NCBI RefSeq assembly: GCF_900163865.1
Contig: NZ_FUKU01000026.1
Coordinates: 372,001-436,000, forward strand
Length of the DNA stretch: 64,000 nt
Direction of reading: 5' to 3'
From: Sphingobacterium sp. JB170
GTDB taxonomy: Bacteria > Bacteroidota > Bacteroidia > Sphingobacteriales > Sphingobacteriaceae
Shown here: positions 27,040 to 36,568 of the stretch, piece by piece
How the letters are laid out: each line of letters opens with the position of its first letter
Numbering within the stretch: the stretch's first letter is position 1
Made by a program: the position numbers and the translations under genes
Notes under the pieces: model-generated
Databases searched by the model: none
The model's input: only the letters and a program-made list of their open reading frames with translations
Told to the model about the DNA's origin: nothing

Positions 27040-27879
27040 ATGAAACACCTTAGCACTAAATCCTCACAATCTATAGTTGCTGGCGGAAAACTAATCTCGT
27101 TCGAAAAGCCATTAATTATGGGCATTTTAAATTTGACACCAGATTCATTTTTCGACGGCGGGCAGCATAATACCGTGGAACTTGCGATTCGAAAAGCAGC
27201 GGAATTAATAGAAAGTGGGGTGGATATTATTGACATTGGTGCCTACTCCTCGCGTCCGGGGGCACCACTTATTAGCGTCAAACAAGAGGCTGATCGGGCG
27301 CTACCGCTTATTAACGCGCTATCAAAACGCTATCCGAGTACCCTATTATCGATCGACACCTTTCGATCACAGATTGCCCAGGCGTCCGTCGAGGCTGGTG
27401 TACATATGATAAATGACATTTCAGGAGGAACCCTTGATAAGAACATGTTTTCGACGGTAGCCAAGCTGCAGGTCCCCTATATCCTTATGCACATGCGCGG
27501 TAAGCCCGAAAATATGCAAGAGTTGACAAATTATGAAGATATCGTACTCGATGTGGCGACCTTCTTCGGGCAAAAGATCGCGGAACTTCGCGCATTGGGC
27601 GTACGTGATATCATACTTGATCCGGGCTATGGTTTTGCAAAAACAATCGAACAGAATTATGAATTGGTGCACCGGGTGGATGAGTTGCAATACTTCGATC
27701 TTCCCATACTCGGCGGCATCTCCCGTAAATCGATGATTTACAAAAAACTTAATATTACGCCAGAGGAAGCGTTGATTGGAACCACGGCATTAAACACATT
27801 ACTTCTTAGTAAGGGCGTTCAACTACTGCGCGTACATGACGTGAAGGAAGCTAAGCAGCTGGTTGACCTTTTATTTTAA
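27040..27879 (+). CDS. folP: Dihydropteroate synthase
   Basis: A 279-residue TIM barrel. MGILNLTPDSFFDGGQ holds the pyrophosphate-binding loop, IDIGAYSSRPGA is the sulfonamide/pABA loop, and LSIDTFRSQIA, INDISGG, YILMHMRGKPENMQ, LDPGYGFAKT and GISRKSMIYK complete the family motifs. It joins p-aminobenzoate to hydroxymethyl-dihydropterin pyrophosphate in folate synthesis. brnQ follows after 28 bases on the same strand and may be co-transcribed. Confidence 0.96.
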   Translation: MKHLSTKSSQSIVAGGKLISFEKPLIMGILNLTPDSFFDGGQHNTVELAIRKAAELIESGVDIIDIGAYSSRPGAPLISVKQEADRALPLINALSKRYPSTLLSIDTFRSQIAQASVEAGVHMINDISGGTLDKNMFSTVAKLQVPYILMHMRGKPENMQELTNYEDIVLDVATFFGQKIAELRALGVRDIILDPGYGFAKTIEQNYELVHRVDELQYFDLPILGGISRKSMIYKKLNITPEEALIGTTALNTLLLSKGVQLLRVHDVKEAKQLVDLLF

Positions 27880-27907
27880 CGAATCCTAATCTTTTAGAAA
27901 ATATATT

Positions 27908-29221
27908 TTGAGGAAATTTAAAGACATACTTACGATCGGCTTTGCTCTTTTCGCGATGTTTTTTGGAGCGGGTAATTTATTACTTCCCCCCTATATCGGG
28001 CTGCAAATTGGCACCCACATATGGACCACAATACTTGCATTCGGCTTGTCCGGGATCTTACTTCCGTTCACAGGGGTTTTAGCCGTTACCAATTCAGGAG
28101 AGAATTTTAACGATCTGGGGCACCGTGTGAATAAAACGTTAGCAGTTGTACTCGGTACGGTCATTATGATCTGTATTGGACCATTAATTGCCATTCCACG
28201 TACCGCCGCGACAACCTTTGAAGTGGGCATCCTTCCTACATTCCCACAAAGTAGCCCCCGTTGGACATCGCTTATTTTCTTTATAGCCGTTTGGTGTTTC
28301 GCTATCGTTCCACGTAAAGTAGTTGACATTGTTGGGACGATTTTAACACCTTTGTTATTAATTATCCTCACGTTTCTAATCATTAAGGGGATCGTGTCAC
28401 CAATCGCTCCACCAGTAACGGAAAGTTTAACTACCGGGCAGTCCTTTACGCTTGGGTTCACCGAAGGTTATCAAACACTCGACGTACTGGCATCGGTCGT
28501 ATTTGCCGGAATTATTATCGCCTCGGCCAAAGCAAAGGGTTATACCTCCCTTAAAGAAAAGAATAAGGTGGTTATCGCTGCGGGCATCCTAGCCGCATCC
28601 TGTTTACTTTTTATCTACGGGGGATTAATTTACCTTGGTGCATCCTCTGGCGTGGAATCCGTTACAATAAGCCGTTCGGAGCTATTGCTATCGATTTCCC
28701 ATCGCATTTTCGGAACGTACGGCACGCTCGCTATCAACGTCTGTATCACGCTCGCCTGTCTAACCACCGCGATTGCATTAACCTCAGCCGTAGGAACCTA
28801 TTTCAGTGGAATAACAAATGGGCGTCTTGGCTACAAACTATTGGTTACACTATGCTGCCTTTTATCTGGGGTACTATCCGTTATTGGGGTAGATAATATC
28901 ATTAAATTCGCATATCCGCCACTTGCTTTCGTTTATCCAATAGTGATTACACTTGTCCTCTATATTGTTATTTTCGGACACTGGGTAAAATCAAAAGGAC
29001 CTTATATTGCGGCCATTAGCGCCTCAACAATTGTTGCGGCTATTAACCTGTTAAAAATACTAGGTCTACTAGAGGAATCTCAGCTAACGATTCTTAATAA
29101 AATTCCGTTATTCAAATATGAGTTAGGCTGGGTACTGCCATCCATTTTATTTTTTGGCGTCGCCTTATTGATTAACCGTCAAAATGGCAAACTGGCAGGC
29201 CGTGAATCGCATAACGGATAA
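27908..29221 (+). CDS. brnQ: Branched-chain amino acid transporter, LIVCS (BrnQ) family
   Basis: A 437-residue protein with about twelve helices. The start LTIGFALFAMFFGAGNLLLP with PPYIGLQIG is the BrnQ signature for Na+ coupled uptake of leucine, isoleucine and valine. The start codon is a TTG (RKFKDILTIG); the next in-frame ATG lies inside the first helix, so the TTG is needed for a complete protein. Downstream are pieces like PRTAATTFEVGI and SSGVESVTISRSELL. A terminator follows at 29329. Confidence 0.93.
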   Translation: MRKFKDILTIGFALFAMFFGAGNLLLPPYIGLQIGTHIWTTILAFGLSGILLPFTGVLAVTNSGENFNDLGHRVNKTLAVVLGTVIMICIGPLIAIPRTAATTFEVGILPTFPQSSPRWTSLIFFIAVWCFAIVPRKVVDIVGTILTPLLLIILTFLIIKGIVSPIAPPVTESLTTGQSFTLGFTEGYQTLDVLASVVFAGIIIASAKAKGYTSLKEKNKVVIAAGILAASCLLFIYGGLIYLGASSGVESVTISRSELLLSISHRIFGTYGTLAINVCITLACLTTAIALTSAVGTYFSGITNGRLGYKLLVTLCCLLSGVLSVIGVDNIIKFAYPPLAFVYPIVITLVLYIVIFGHWVKSKGPYIAAISASTIVAAINLLKILGLLEESQLTILNKIPLFKYELGWVLPSILFFGVALLINRQNGKLAGRESHNG

Positions 29222-29328
29222 ATATTTTAGTTAAAAACTGTTAATACAGGCTGTCAAATACAATATCGGTCCCTAAATTGCAGTTATAGTAGTAATTCAT
29301 AATTTAGGTTAATAATTGGTTAGTTAGT

Positions 29329-29364
29329 AAAAAACCTGAAGCTCCCCGCTTCAGGTTTTTTTAT
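29329..29364. terminator. Bidirectional terminator between brnQ and metG
   Basis: AAAAAACCTGAAGC, loop around TCCCC, GCTTCAGGTTTTTT: a perfect stem with A and T tracts between convergent genes. Confidence 0.9.
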
Positions 29365-29432
29365 TTTACAAATTAAATGTTCGAAAAAACAACATTTTAT
29401 ATGGAGTCGATGGAGTTATCCATTGCAAAATC

Positions 29433-31502
29433 TTACCGAACTGAACTTCCCACTTTGATCCCTGTATTCGGGCTAACGAAGTCCAACCGACCATCTGCAT
29501 CTTCGGCCATAAGTATCATCCCTTGAGAGGTAATTCCTTTGATTTCACGCGGCTCGAGGTTTACTAAAATAGAAACCTGTTTACCAACGATTTCTTCTGC
29601 ATTAAAATATTCTGCAATTCCCGAAACGACCGTACGCTGATCAATCCCTGTATCGATTTGTAATCTAAGAAGCTTCTTCGTTTTGGCGACTTTCTCTGCC
29701 TCGATGATCGTTCCAACACGAATATCCATCGTCATGAATTCATCATAGCTAACATTCCCCTTTAAAGGTGCAACAGGCTTACTATCTGCGGCATTTGTCA
29801 GCTTCGCTCTGGCTAATTTTTCCAATTGAAATATGACCTGTTCGTCAGTTATTTTTTCGAACAATAGTTGCGCCTGCCCGAGTATGTGCTGCTGAGGAAT
29901 GATATCGGCATTGCCGGCTAGATCCCACATCATCGGTGTAATATTGAGCATAGCAAATAGTTTTTCCGCTGTTTTAGGTAGAAACGCTTGCGCTAAGACT
30001 GCTAAATTAGCTACAATTTGGGAGGCAACATACAGTACGGTCTTCACGCGTTCTGGATCTTGCTTATAAACTTTCCACGGTTCTTCATCAGCTAAGTATT
30101 TATTACCAAGTCGTGCGAGATTCATGAAATGTGACAAGGCCTCGCGAAAACGATATTGCGATAGCGACTGCTCAATATGCTTAGGAAAACTAGCGAGTTC
30201 CGCAAGAACGTCCGTGTCCGCTGGAGTAAGGGCAGAACCAATTTGTACCGTCCCGGCAAAATACTTATGTGAAAGTACCATAACCCGATTCACGAAATTC
30301 CCAAAAATTGCGACCAGTTCATTATTAACACGTGCTTGAAAATCCTTCCACGTAAATTCACTATCGGAAGTCTCCGGCAAAATTGAAGTAAGCACATAAC
30401 GGAGTTCGTCTTGTTTACCCGGGAACTCCTCAAGATATTCGTGTAACCACACAGCGTGATTGCGGGAAGTAGATAATTTCTCTCCCTCTAAGTTTAAAAA
30501 TTCATTTGCAGGCACGTTATCCGGCAAAATATACCCACCATGTGCATGTAGTATGGCTGGGAATATGATACAGTGAAAAACAATATTGTCTTTTCCGATA
30601 AAATGAATTAACGTAGAGTCGTCCCGTGGATCTTCCTGCGTTTTCCAATACGATTCCCAATTTTTACCGTTGTCTAACGCCCATTGTTTAGTCGCTGAAA
30701 TATAACCGATAGGTGCATCGAGCCAAACGTACAATTTCTTTCCCTTTGCTTCTTCTAATGGAACGTCAACACCCCAATCTAAATCTCTTGTCATCGAGCG
30801 CGGCTGTAGGCCAGATTTAAGCCACGACTGGCACTGCCCAAAAACATTTGATTTCAATTCATCCTTCTTCCCTTCAATCAACCATTTCTCTAACCAGGGC
30901 TGATATTTATCCAGAGGTAAATACCAGTGCTTGGTTTCTTTTAATATGGGAGACTTTCCGCTAAGCGTCGATTTAGGGTTTATCAAATCGGTGGGATTTA
31001 ACGACGTACCACATTTTTCGCATTGATCACCATACGCACCTTCATTATGACAGTGCGGACAGGTTCCAATGATATATCGATCGGCGAGGAACTGATTAAA
31101 TTCTTCGTCGTAATATTGCTCGGAAACTTTCTCTATGAATTCGTCTTTTTTATACAAATTTAAGAAAAACTCTTGCGATAGTTCATGGTGAATCGGTTCA
31201 GAAGTACGGTGATACATATCGAACCCGATACCAAACTCTTCAAAGCTCTCCTTTATTTGAGAATTATATTTATCAATAATTTGCTTGGGTGTGACCCCTT
31301 CCTTTTTTGCTTTAATTGTAATGGCTGCACCATGTTCATCGGATCCGCAGACATAAACAACATCCTTATGGTTTAGGCGTAGAAAACGGACAAAGATATC
31401 CCCCGGGATATAGGCCCCAGCAAGGTGTCCGATATGTAGAGGCCCATTTGCATAGGGTAAGGCCGAAGTAACAGTAAAACGATTTTTAGATAAGATACTC
31501 AA
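29433..31502 (-). CDS. metG: Methionyl-tRNA synthetase
   Basis: A 689-residue class I synthetase. The HIGH motif is [20 protein letters not shown], a four-cysteine zinc knuckle is CPHCHNEG and CEKCGTS (about 143-162), and the KMSKS loop reads [12 protein letters not shown]-terminal EMAP-II-like tRNA-binding domain (about 585-689) starts at [13 protein letters not shown] and includes VVSGIAEYF and GMILMAED. The start is a TTG directly before [19 protein letters not shown]; no ATG fits, and homologues have similar lead residues. A TATCTTTG promoter element lies 62 bases upstream. Confidence 0.97.
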   Translation of the reverse strand: MSILSKNRFTVTSALPYANGPLHIGHLAGAYIPGDIFVRFLRLNHKDVVYVCGSDEHGAAITIKAKKEGVTPKQIIDKYNSQIKESFEEFGIGFDMYHRTSEPIHHELSQEFFLNLYKKDEFIEKVSEQYYDEEFNQFLADRYIIGTCPHCHNEGAYGDQCEKCGTSLNPTDLINPKSTLSGKSPILKETKHWYLPLDKYQPWLEKWLIEGKKDELKSNVFGQCQSWLKSGLQPRSMTRDLDWGVDVPLEEAKGKKLYVWLDAPIGYISATKQWALDNGKNWESYWKTQEDPRDDSTLIHFIGKDNIVFHCIIFPAILHAHGGYILPDNVPANEFLNLEGEKLSTSRNHAVWLHEYLEEFPGKQDELRYVLTSILPETSDSEFTWKDFQARVNNELVAIFGNFVNRVMVLSHKYFAGTVQIGSALTPADTDVLAELASFPKHIEQSLSQYRFREALSHFMNLARLGNKYLADEEPWKVYKQDPERVKTVLYVASQIVANLAVLAQAFLPKTAEKLFAMLNITPMMWDLAGNADIIPQQHILGQAQLLFEKITDEQVIFQLEKLARAKLTNAADSKPVAPLKGNVSYDEFMTMDIRVGTIIEAEKVAKTKKLLRLQIDTGIDQRTVVSGIAEYFNAEEIVGKQVSILVNLEPREIKGITSQGMILMAEDADGRLDFVSPNTGIKVGSSVR

Positions 31503-31563
31503 CGTATAACAATTTTAATATATTATAAAGAACTTTAAAAAAACAAAAGATTTGTTTGTTTGA

Positions 31564-31571
31564 CAAAGATA
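31564..31571 (-). promoter_or_regulatory. -7 promoter element of metG
   Basis: The reverse strand reads TATCTTTG, a full match to TAnnTTTG, 61 bases before the TTG start. Confidence 0.5.
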
Positions 31572-31602
31572 CCTCAATTTGCGGGTAAAATAAGTGAACA
31601 GA

Positions 31603-32505
31603 ATGAAAATACCTGAATTTCTTAAAAAGGGCGATACAGTCGCAATTCTATGTCCAGCGAGCTACATAAAAGGCAACATCGATATTGCAATCCAAGCACT
31701 TACCAACTGGGGACTTAACGTCCAGCTTGGACATACCGTTTCGGCCCAATTTCACCAATACGCCGGAACAGATCAGGAACGTCAAGAAGATTTACAACAA
31801 GCATTAGACAATCCCACTATAAAAGCCATATTCGCTGCGCGCGGAGGGTACGGAAGTGTGCGCATCATCGACTCTCTGGATTTCACCTTTTTCCAGAACA
31901 ACCCCAAGTGGCTTATCGGATTCAGCGATATTACTGTTATACACTCCCACCTGCATAACGTGGTTAACGTAGCCACGATCCATGGACAGATGCCCAAAAC
32001 GTTTGAAGACAGCAGCAAACAGGCACTCGATTCGCTGCACCGTGCCCTGTTCGGCGGCTCTGTGGATTTAACATACATGCAAAAGGATTATCCTAATCGA
32101 CCTGGTAATGCGTCTGCACCGTTAATCGGTGGTAATTTGGCCATTTTACACAGTATCCTATCCTCTCCCTCGGACGGAAGCTTTGACGGTAAGATCTTGT
32201 TTCTCGAAGATGTAGGCGAAGCGCTATATAACATCGATCGTATGTTGTGGACGCTAAAGCGCGCTAACAAACTCGCTAAACTAGCCGGGTTAATTATCGG
32301 TGGCTTTACTTCGCTCAAAGATAGTGACCCTTGCTTTGGTCAACGATTTGAAGATATAATTATGGATAAAATTCGGGAATATGACTTCCCGGTTTGCTTC
32401 TCTTTTCCGGCTGGTCACATTGATGACAATCGTGCGCTAATCCTTGGACGTAAGGTTCAACTCACCGTTACAAACGAAGAAACTTCGCTTAAATACCTGA
32501 TATAG
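31603..32505 (+). CDS. LD-carboxypeptidase (peptidase S66)
   Basis: A 300-residue serine peptidase that removes the terminal D-alanine from murein tetrapeptides in cell-wall recycling. The nucleophile is S108 in WLIGFSDITVIHSHLH. The base-side residues are in ILFLEDVGEALYNIDRML (glutamate) and FSFPAGHIDDNRA (histidine). AARGGYGSVRIID before the serine is also typical. There is no signal peptide, which fits a cytoplasmic LdcA. The ATG at 31603 is preferred; a GTG nine bases upstream is in frame. Confidence 0.93.
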   Translation: MKIPEFLKKGDTVAILCPASYIKGNIDIAIQALTNWGLNVQLGHTVSAQFHQYAGTDQERQEDLQQALDNPTIKAIFAARGGYGSVRIIDSLDFTFFQNNPKWLIGFSDITVIHSHLHNVVNVATIHGQMPKTFEDSSKQALDSLHRALFGGSVDLTYMQKDYPNRPGNASAPLIGGNLAILHSILSSPSDGSFDGKILFLEDVGEALYNIDRMLWTLKRANKLAKLAGLIIGGFTSLKDSDPCFGQRFEDIIMDKIREYDFPVCFSFPAGHIDDNRALILGRKVQLTVTNEETSLKYLI

Positions 32506-32703
32506 GTGTTGTTTATTTGGAATATACCATTTTAATTTTACTAATATTTGGTCAAAAGAATTCGTATTCTTTAGCTGAATAGACAACTTTAATGATCAAT
32601 TTTTAAGAAAATATAGCTTTTGTTTAATTCTTCACGAAAACAATTGGAGTCCTTTTTCGTGTCTATATTCTCCCTAACTTAGCGTCGTAAAACAAATTAT
32701 GAT

Positions 32704-34323
32704 ATGGTTATGGAGATCCAAAATCCAAATCCGCTTAGCGTAACAAGCGAAATTGAAACATTAGCTAAAACAGTCTATTTTCAACTTGACGCCAACACTT
32801 TAGTTGAACAAACATTAACGCGCAAGTTAGGCGAAGTAAGTGACACAGGCGCACTGTGTATTCAAACCGGAAAATTCACAGGGCGCTCACCAAAGGACAA
32901 ATTTATCGTCAAGGATGACTTTACCAGAGACACCATTGACTGGGGCGAAGTAAACATTCCAATTTCGACCGCAACATTCGAAAGGCTACTGGAAAAAATG
33001 AGCCTCCACATCAAAGATAAAGAGGTCTGGGTACGCCATTGCTATGCTGGAGCAGACCCTAATTTTCAAATGAATGTGACCGTAATAAACACGAGTCCTT
33101 GGGCTAATCTATTTTGCCACCACTTATTCTTACGTCCCTCCCAAACGGACCTCAAATCTTACCTTCAGGAGTGGGTAATATTACAAGTACCCGAATTTCT
33201 CGCTGATCCGGAAACTGACGGAACCCGTCAAGAAAATTTTACGGTTGTCGACTTCACTAAAAAGATGATTTTAATTGGTGGGTCAGCCTATACGGGGGAA
33301 ATGAAAAAGGGTATATTTTCGGTACTTAATTTTTTGCTTCCACATGTTCACAAGGTTCTCCCCATGCACTGTTCTGCCAACGAAGGTCTCGATGGCGACC
33401 TCGCGCTCTTTTTCGGATTGAGTGGAACGGGAAAAACCACGCTATCTGCCGATGCGAATCGGAAGCTTATTGGCGATGATGAACATGGTTGGGCAGAAAA
33501 TGTCGTTTTCAACTTTGAGGGCGGATGCTATGCAAAATGCATCGACCTAAGTGCGCAAAAGGAACCTCAAATATTTGCAGCAATCAAACACCCTACGATA
33601 CTCGAAAACGTATGCTTTTACTCGAATACTAACGAAGTAGACTACGCTAATGCAAGCTTAACCGAAAATACTCGAGCGGCATATCCAATTTATCATATCG
33701 ATAACGCCAAAGAAATATCCATTGGTGAAATCCCAAAAAATATCTTTTTTCTAACCTGTGACGCGTTTGGCGTCTTACCCCCCATCTCCAAGCTAACCAC
33801 CGGCCAGGCCATGTACCATTTCCTTTCCGGATACACCGCAAAAGTCGCGGGAACTGAAGTCGGTATTAATGAACCACAATCCACCTTTTCCGCATGCTTT
33901 GGGCGAGTCTTTCTTCCGGCGCATCCTACCAAATACGCCGAACTACTCGGAAAGAAACTCGAGGCACATCCGGAGGTAAATGTATGGCTCGTCAATACGG
34001 GCTGGACTGCCGGTGCGTACGGAACAGGTAAGCGAATTAGCCTACGCTATACAAGAGCAATGGTCGAAGCTGCATTGAATGGAAAGCTAACTGGCCAAAC
34101 CTACCAGACACATCCGACTTTCGGTGTATTAATACCACAAGCCTGTCCGAATGTGCCCACCGAAGTGCTAAACCCGCGTAGCACGTGGCAGGATAAAATC
34201 GCATACGACTTACAAGCCCAAAAATTAGCACATCTGTTTGTTAAAAACTTTGAACAGTATAAAGATGCCGCGAGCGCAGCGATCAAAAATGCATCGCCCA
34301 AGACGTCAACGGTGTCTATATAA
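32704..34323 (+). CDS. pckA: Phosphoenolpyruvate carboxykinase (ATP)
   Basis: A 539-residue enzyme of the ATP-dependent type. GALCIQTGKFTGRSPKDKFI is the oxaloacetate-binding start, then FFGLSGTGKTTLSADANRKL is the kinase P-loop, with IGDDEHGW as the metal site. VVFNFEGGCYAKCIDLS, ENTRAAYPI and LLGKKLEAHPEVNVWLVNTG follow. It turns oxaloacetate into PEP and CO2, the first committed step of gluconeogenesis, or the reverse. TAACTTAG at 32675 resembles a -7 box. Monocistronic, closed by a terminator. Confidence 0.97.
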   Translation: MVMEIQNPNPLSVTSEIETLAKTVYFQLDANTLVEQTLTRKLGEVSDTGALCIQTGKFTGRSPKDKFIVKDDFTRDTIDWGEVNIPISTATFERLLEKMSLHIKDKEVWVRHCYAGADPNFQMNVTVINTSPWANLFCHHLFLRPSQTDLKSYLQEWVILQVPEFLADPETDGTRQENFTVVDFTKKMILIGGSAYTGEMKKGIFSVLNFLLPHVHKVLPMHCSANEGLDGDLALFFGLSGTGKTTLSADANRKLIGDDEHGWAENVVFNFEGGCYAKCIDLSAQKEPQIFAAIKHPTILENVCFYSNTNEVDYANASLTENTRAAYPIYHIDNAKEISIGEIPKNIFFLTCDAFGVLPPISKLTTGQAMYHFLSGYTAKVAGTEVGINEPQSTFSACFGRVFLPAHPTKYAELLGKKLEAHPEVNVWLVNTGWTAGAYGTGKRISLRYTRAMVEAALNGKLTGQTYQTHPTFGVLIPQACPNVPTEVLNPRSTWQDKIAYDLQAQKLAHLFVKNFEQYKDAASAAIKNASPKTSTVSI

Positions 34324-34363
34324 TAATATGTCCCCACATCAAACTGACGTGGGGACATATTAT
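34323..34363. terminator. Bidirectional terminator between pckA and the respiratory operon
   Basis: ATAATATGTCCCCAC and GTGGGGACATATTAT form a perfect 15-bp stem around an 11-base loop; TATC and TTTT follow. It ends pckA and, on the other strand, the act-cox operon. Confidence 0.85.
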
Positions 34364-34387
34364 ATCTTTTATGAGAATAACTATGCG

Positions 34388-34852
34388 CTATAGAAAAACT
34401 TTAGCGTGCCAACTGCATTTCAGTGGCACCTCCCAATTCTCGTTGAGTTCGTCTACGCTGGTAATCATATTATTAAAAACAATGGTGTCCTGATCAATCT
34501 CTTTGCTATCAATGAGCGCTTGAAAAGCATCACGGGAAACTAGCTTAATATCCCCTTGCGCCGCACGGTCCCGATAGGCGACAACCAACCGATCAAAAAG
34601 TTTAAGGCCAAGTTCGTCTTCAATCTGCTTTAACAAATGCACGGATTTGTCAATGGAACAGCCGGTAACCATAGCTTTGGTTTCATCAACAACCAACACA
34701 ATAAATAAGCTATCACGGATCTCAAAAGAACCCGCCAATTGATTCCCATGCGCGGTCCATTGCGTGACAAAACCTTCTAATATCTCTTCTACCCTTTGTT
34801 TCTCCGATAAGTTAAAAAATCGGCTACTTTGATAAATCCAGACTCTCTTCAT
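34388..34852 (-). CDS. Conserved hypothetical protein at the end of the act-cox operon
   Basis: A 154-residue soluble protein starting MKRVWIYQSSRFFNLSEKQR, with VEEILEGFVTQWTAHGNQLA and DKSVHLLKQIEDELGLKLFD, then RLVVAYRDRAAQGDIKLVSR. Homologues in this phylum are often labelled 'ABC transporter ATPase' (recalled), but no Walker A motif is visible, so that name should not be used. The 19-base gap to the DUF420 gene suggests it is co-transcribed with the cytochrome oxidase genes. A role in that complex is only a guess. Confidence 0.8.
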   Translation of the reverse strand: MKRVWIYQSSRFFNLSEKQRVEEILEGFVTQWTAHGNQLAGSFEIRDSLFIVLVVDETKAMVTGCSIDKSVHLLKQIEDELGLKLFDRLVVAYRDRAAQGDIKLVSRDAFQALIDSKEIDQDTIVFNNMITSVDELNENWEVPLKCSWHAKVFL

Positions 34853-34871
34853 TTTGTTCTCCCTTACAATT

Positions 34872-35414
34872 TTAATTTGCGTAGTACGGCGAAATCATTA
34901 AATAAACAATAACACCCGTTACGGCGACATACAACCATATCGGGTATGTGATACGAGCTAGCTTTTTATGCCGCTCATACGCTCCTGCTATACCTCGTAC
35001 AAAGGTAATGAGTACAAAAGGAATTACAATAATCGACAGTAAAATATGACTTATAAGAATAAAATAATAAAGATACCTAATATTGCCTTCACCACCATAG
35101 ACCGTCGACTCCGACGTCATATGATAGGCCACATACATTCCTAAAAATGCAATTGAACAACACACACACAGCTTAATCAACCGCTCATGTAATTTCTGAT
35201 TACCACGCTTTATAGCTATAACCGCGGCCACAAGAAAGATTGCAGTAAATCCATTAATCGTAGCATAAATAGGCGGAAGAAAACTCAAAGGCTCCACATC
35301 GTAACCCATTTTACGCAAATTAACTCCGAACAAAAGTGCAACTACAACCGGAATAGCGATCGACAAAACAACGATTAACGTTTTGTATTTCTTTTCTTCT
35401 TCAGTCATCCCCAT
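34872..35414 (-). CDS. DUF420 membrane protein (cytochrome oxidase assembly type)
   Basis: A 180-residue protein with five predicted helices, beginning MGMTEEEKKYKTLIVVLSIA. FLPPIYATINGFTAIFLVAA, IKRGNQKLHERLIKLCVCCS and YYFILISHILLSIIVIPFVL carry the conserved histidines of DUF420; LARITYPIWLYVAVTGVIVY ends it. DUF420 proteins occur in oxidase operons and include CtaM, needed for a haem oxidase in Firmicutes. An ATG six bases in (residue 3) is also possible. Only 1 base separates it from the SCO-like gene. Confidence 0.88.
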   Translation of the reverse strand: MGMTEEEKKYKTLIVVLSIAIPVVVALLFGVNLRKMGYDVEPLSFLPPIYATINGFTAIFLVAAVIAIKRGNQKLHERLIKLCVCCSIAFLGMYVAYHMTSESTVYGGEGNIRYLYYFILISHILLSIIVIPFVLITFVRGIAGAYERHKKLARITYPIWLYVAVTGVIVYLMISPYYAN

Positions 35415-35415
35415 A

Positions 35416-36135
35416 TTATTTCACCTCTAATTTAGCAGGTCGATTTCTTATCTCTTCGACCATCAATAACTTTATTTCATCCTCTAACCGGTCAATCTCA
35501 CCCTTCAAGCTTGAATCATAAAACCCGCGCAACCTAGATTTCGAATCGAGGAGTACAAGTTTGTTGCTAATAAGAAAGCGCGAACTATCGGCAGGATCCT
35601 CCATTCCATCGATCAGCATCGCATTTCGAATATACGAAAACATATCAACCGAAGGATCGTATAAACTCTCCCAGTTATCAAGGCCGTACGTATTATAAGG
35701 CATAATAAATGCATTTATTGAAGAGTCCGTCTCCAGCGGGGAAACCGAAATCGAATAAACCTTTACATAAGGATTGTCCTTAAACTTATCAGCAATCTGA
35801 TGCGCTTGATCCATGATTAACCTAGAAAACGACACATCTTCGCTGTAAAAAAGGTGAACCACCGAAATACAACTATCTTGCGCAGGAAAAGAAACTGAAT
35901 CGCCCTTTGCGTTAAGAAACTTAATGCAAGGGACCGTATGATAGATCGTATCTGGATACTCCCGTCCCCAATTCCTTTTCATTTCCCCGCTCAGGGATTT
36001 CTCCCCAAAAATAGGTAAGGCAACATAATGGTTTGAGCCGAGTCTGTTCACGGCTATATATAAAAATCCTGGCACTAGTAGTATTAATGCCAGGATAATT
36101 AATTTTGAATTACTTCGTCGAGCTTTATTACTCAC
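35416..36135 (-). CDS. SCO1/SenC-like protein lacking the copper ligands
   Basis: A 239-residue protein anchored by one N-terminal helix (about 11-28). ALPIFGEKSL, a thioredoxin-like core and LVLLDSKSRLRGFYDSSLK are typical of SCO proteins, which deliver copper to CuA. But where SCO has CxxxC, this one reads HLFYSEDVSFSRLIMD, and the C-terminal copper histidine before the NKLVLLD strand is isoleucine (RFLISNKL). It therefore should not bind copper in the usual way. The start is a GTG with a strong AGGGAGGA site; no upstream ATG fits. Confidence 0.82.
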   Translation of the reverse strand: MSNKARRSNSKLIILALILLVPGFLYIAVNRLGSNHYVALPIFGEKSLSGEMKRNWGREYPDTIYHTVPCIKFLNAKGDSVSFPAQDSCISVVHLFYSEDVSFSRLIMDQAHQIADKFKDNPYVKVYSISVSPLETDSSINAFIMPYNTYGLDNWESLYDPSVDMFSYIRNAMLIDGMEDPADSSRFLISNKLVLLDSKSRLRGFYDSSLKGEIDRLEDEIKLLMVEEIRNRPAKLEVK

Positions 36136-36154
36136 TTAGTCCTCCCTCTAAATA

Positions 36155-36535
36155 TTAACTGTGTGGAAATAGTGGATGTGATTGAAAATGATGCAGTAGA
36201 TATTCGCCTTCAATCAACAACAATATAATAAAGTATATGATGAAGATAAACGCAATACTACAGCATACTATGAATCCAGATTTCTCAAATTTCAAGTGCA
36301 TAAAATACGCTACAATGTAAAACGCTTTAATGAGCGTCAGTATTATATAAACGGTATTTAACACTGCTCCCTTTTCAATAATACCCCAATGGTGCACAAA
36401 GCCCAGCGCAATCAAGAATTCAAGACCGGTTAAGGCTAATAGGATGAAGAATACTCTCCATATACCCTTTTTGTCCATTCCAGCATGATCTTCGTGACCG
36501 TGCGCCGCCGCTATATTTTCGTTATGGTGTGACAT
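36155..36535 (-). CDS. Cytochrome c oxidase subunit IV family protein
   Basis: A 126-residue protein with three helices (about 26-48, 57-80 and 88-112) after a histidine-rich N-terminus (MSHHNENIAAAHGHEDHAGM). FFILLALTGLEFLIALG and LTLIKAFYIVAYFMHLKFE match the small COX4_pro-like subunit of bacterial aa3 oxidases. It probably stabilises subunits I and III. It lies 33 bases downstream of the subunit III gene and 19 bases before the SCO-like gene. Confidence 0.88.
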   Translation of the reverse strand: MSHHNENIAAAHGHEDHAGMDKKGIWRVFFILLALTGLEFLIALGFVHHWGIIEKGAVLNTVYIILTLIKAFYIVAYFMHLKFEKSGFIVCCSIAFIFIIYFIILLLIEGEYLLHHFQSHPLFPHS

Positions 36536-36568
36536 TTCTGTTGTTTAAATTTAAATACAATAAATCAA

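Noticed and set aside
29433..31502. KLSTS in place of KMSKS in methionyl-tRNA synthetase
   Set aside because: Variants of this loop (KISTS/KLSTS) are ordinary in the phylum as far as I recall, so it is not an anomaly.
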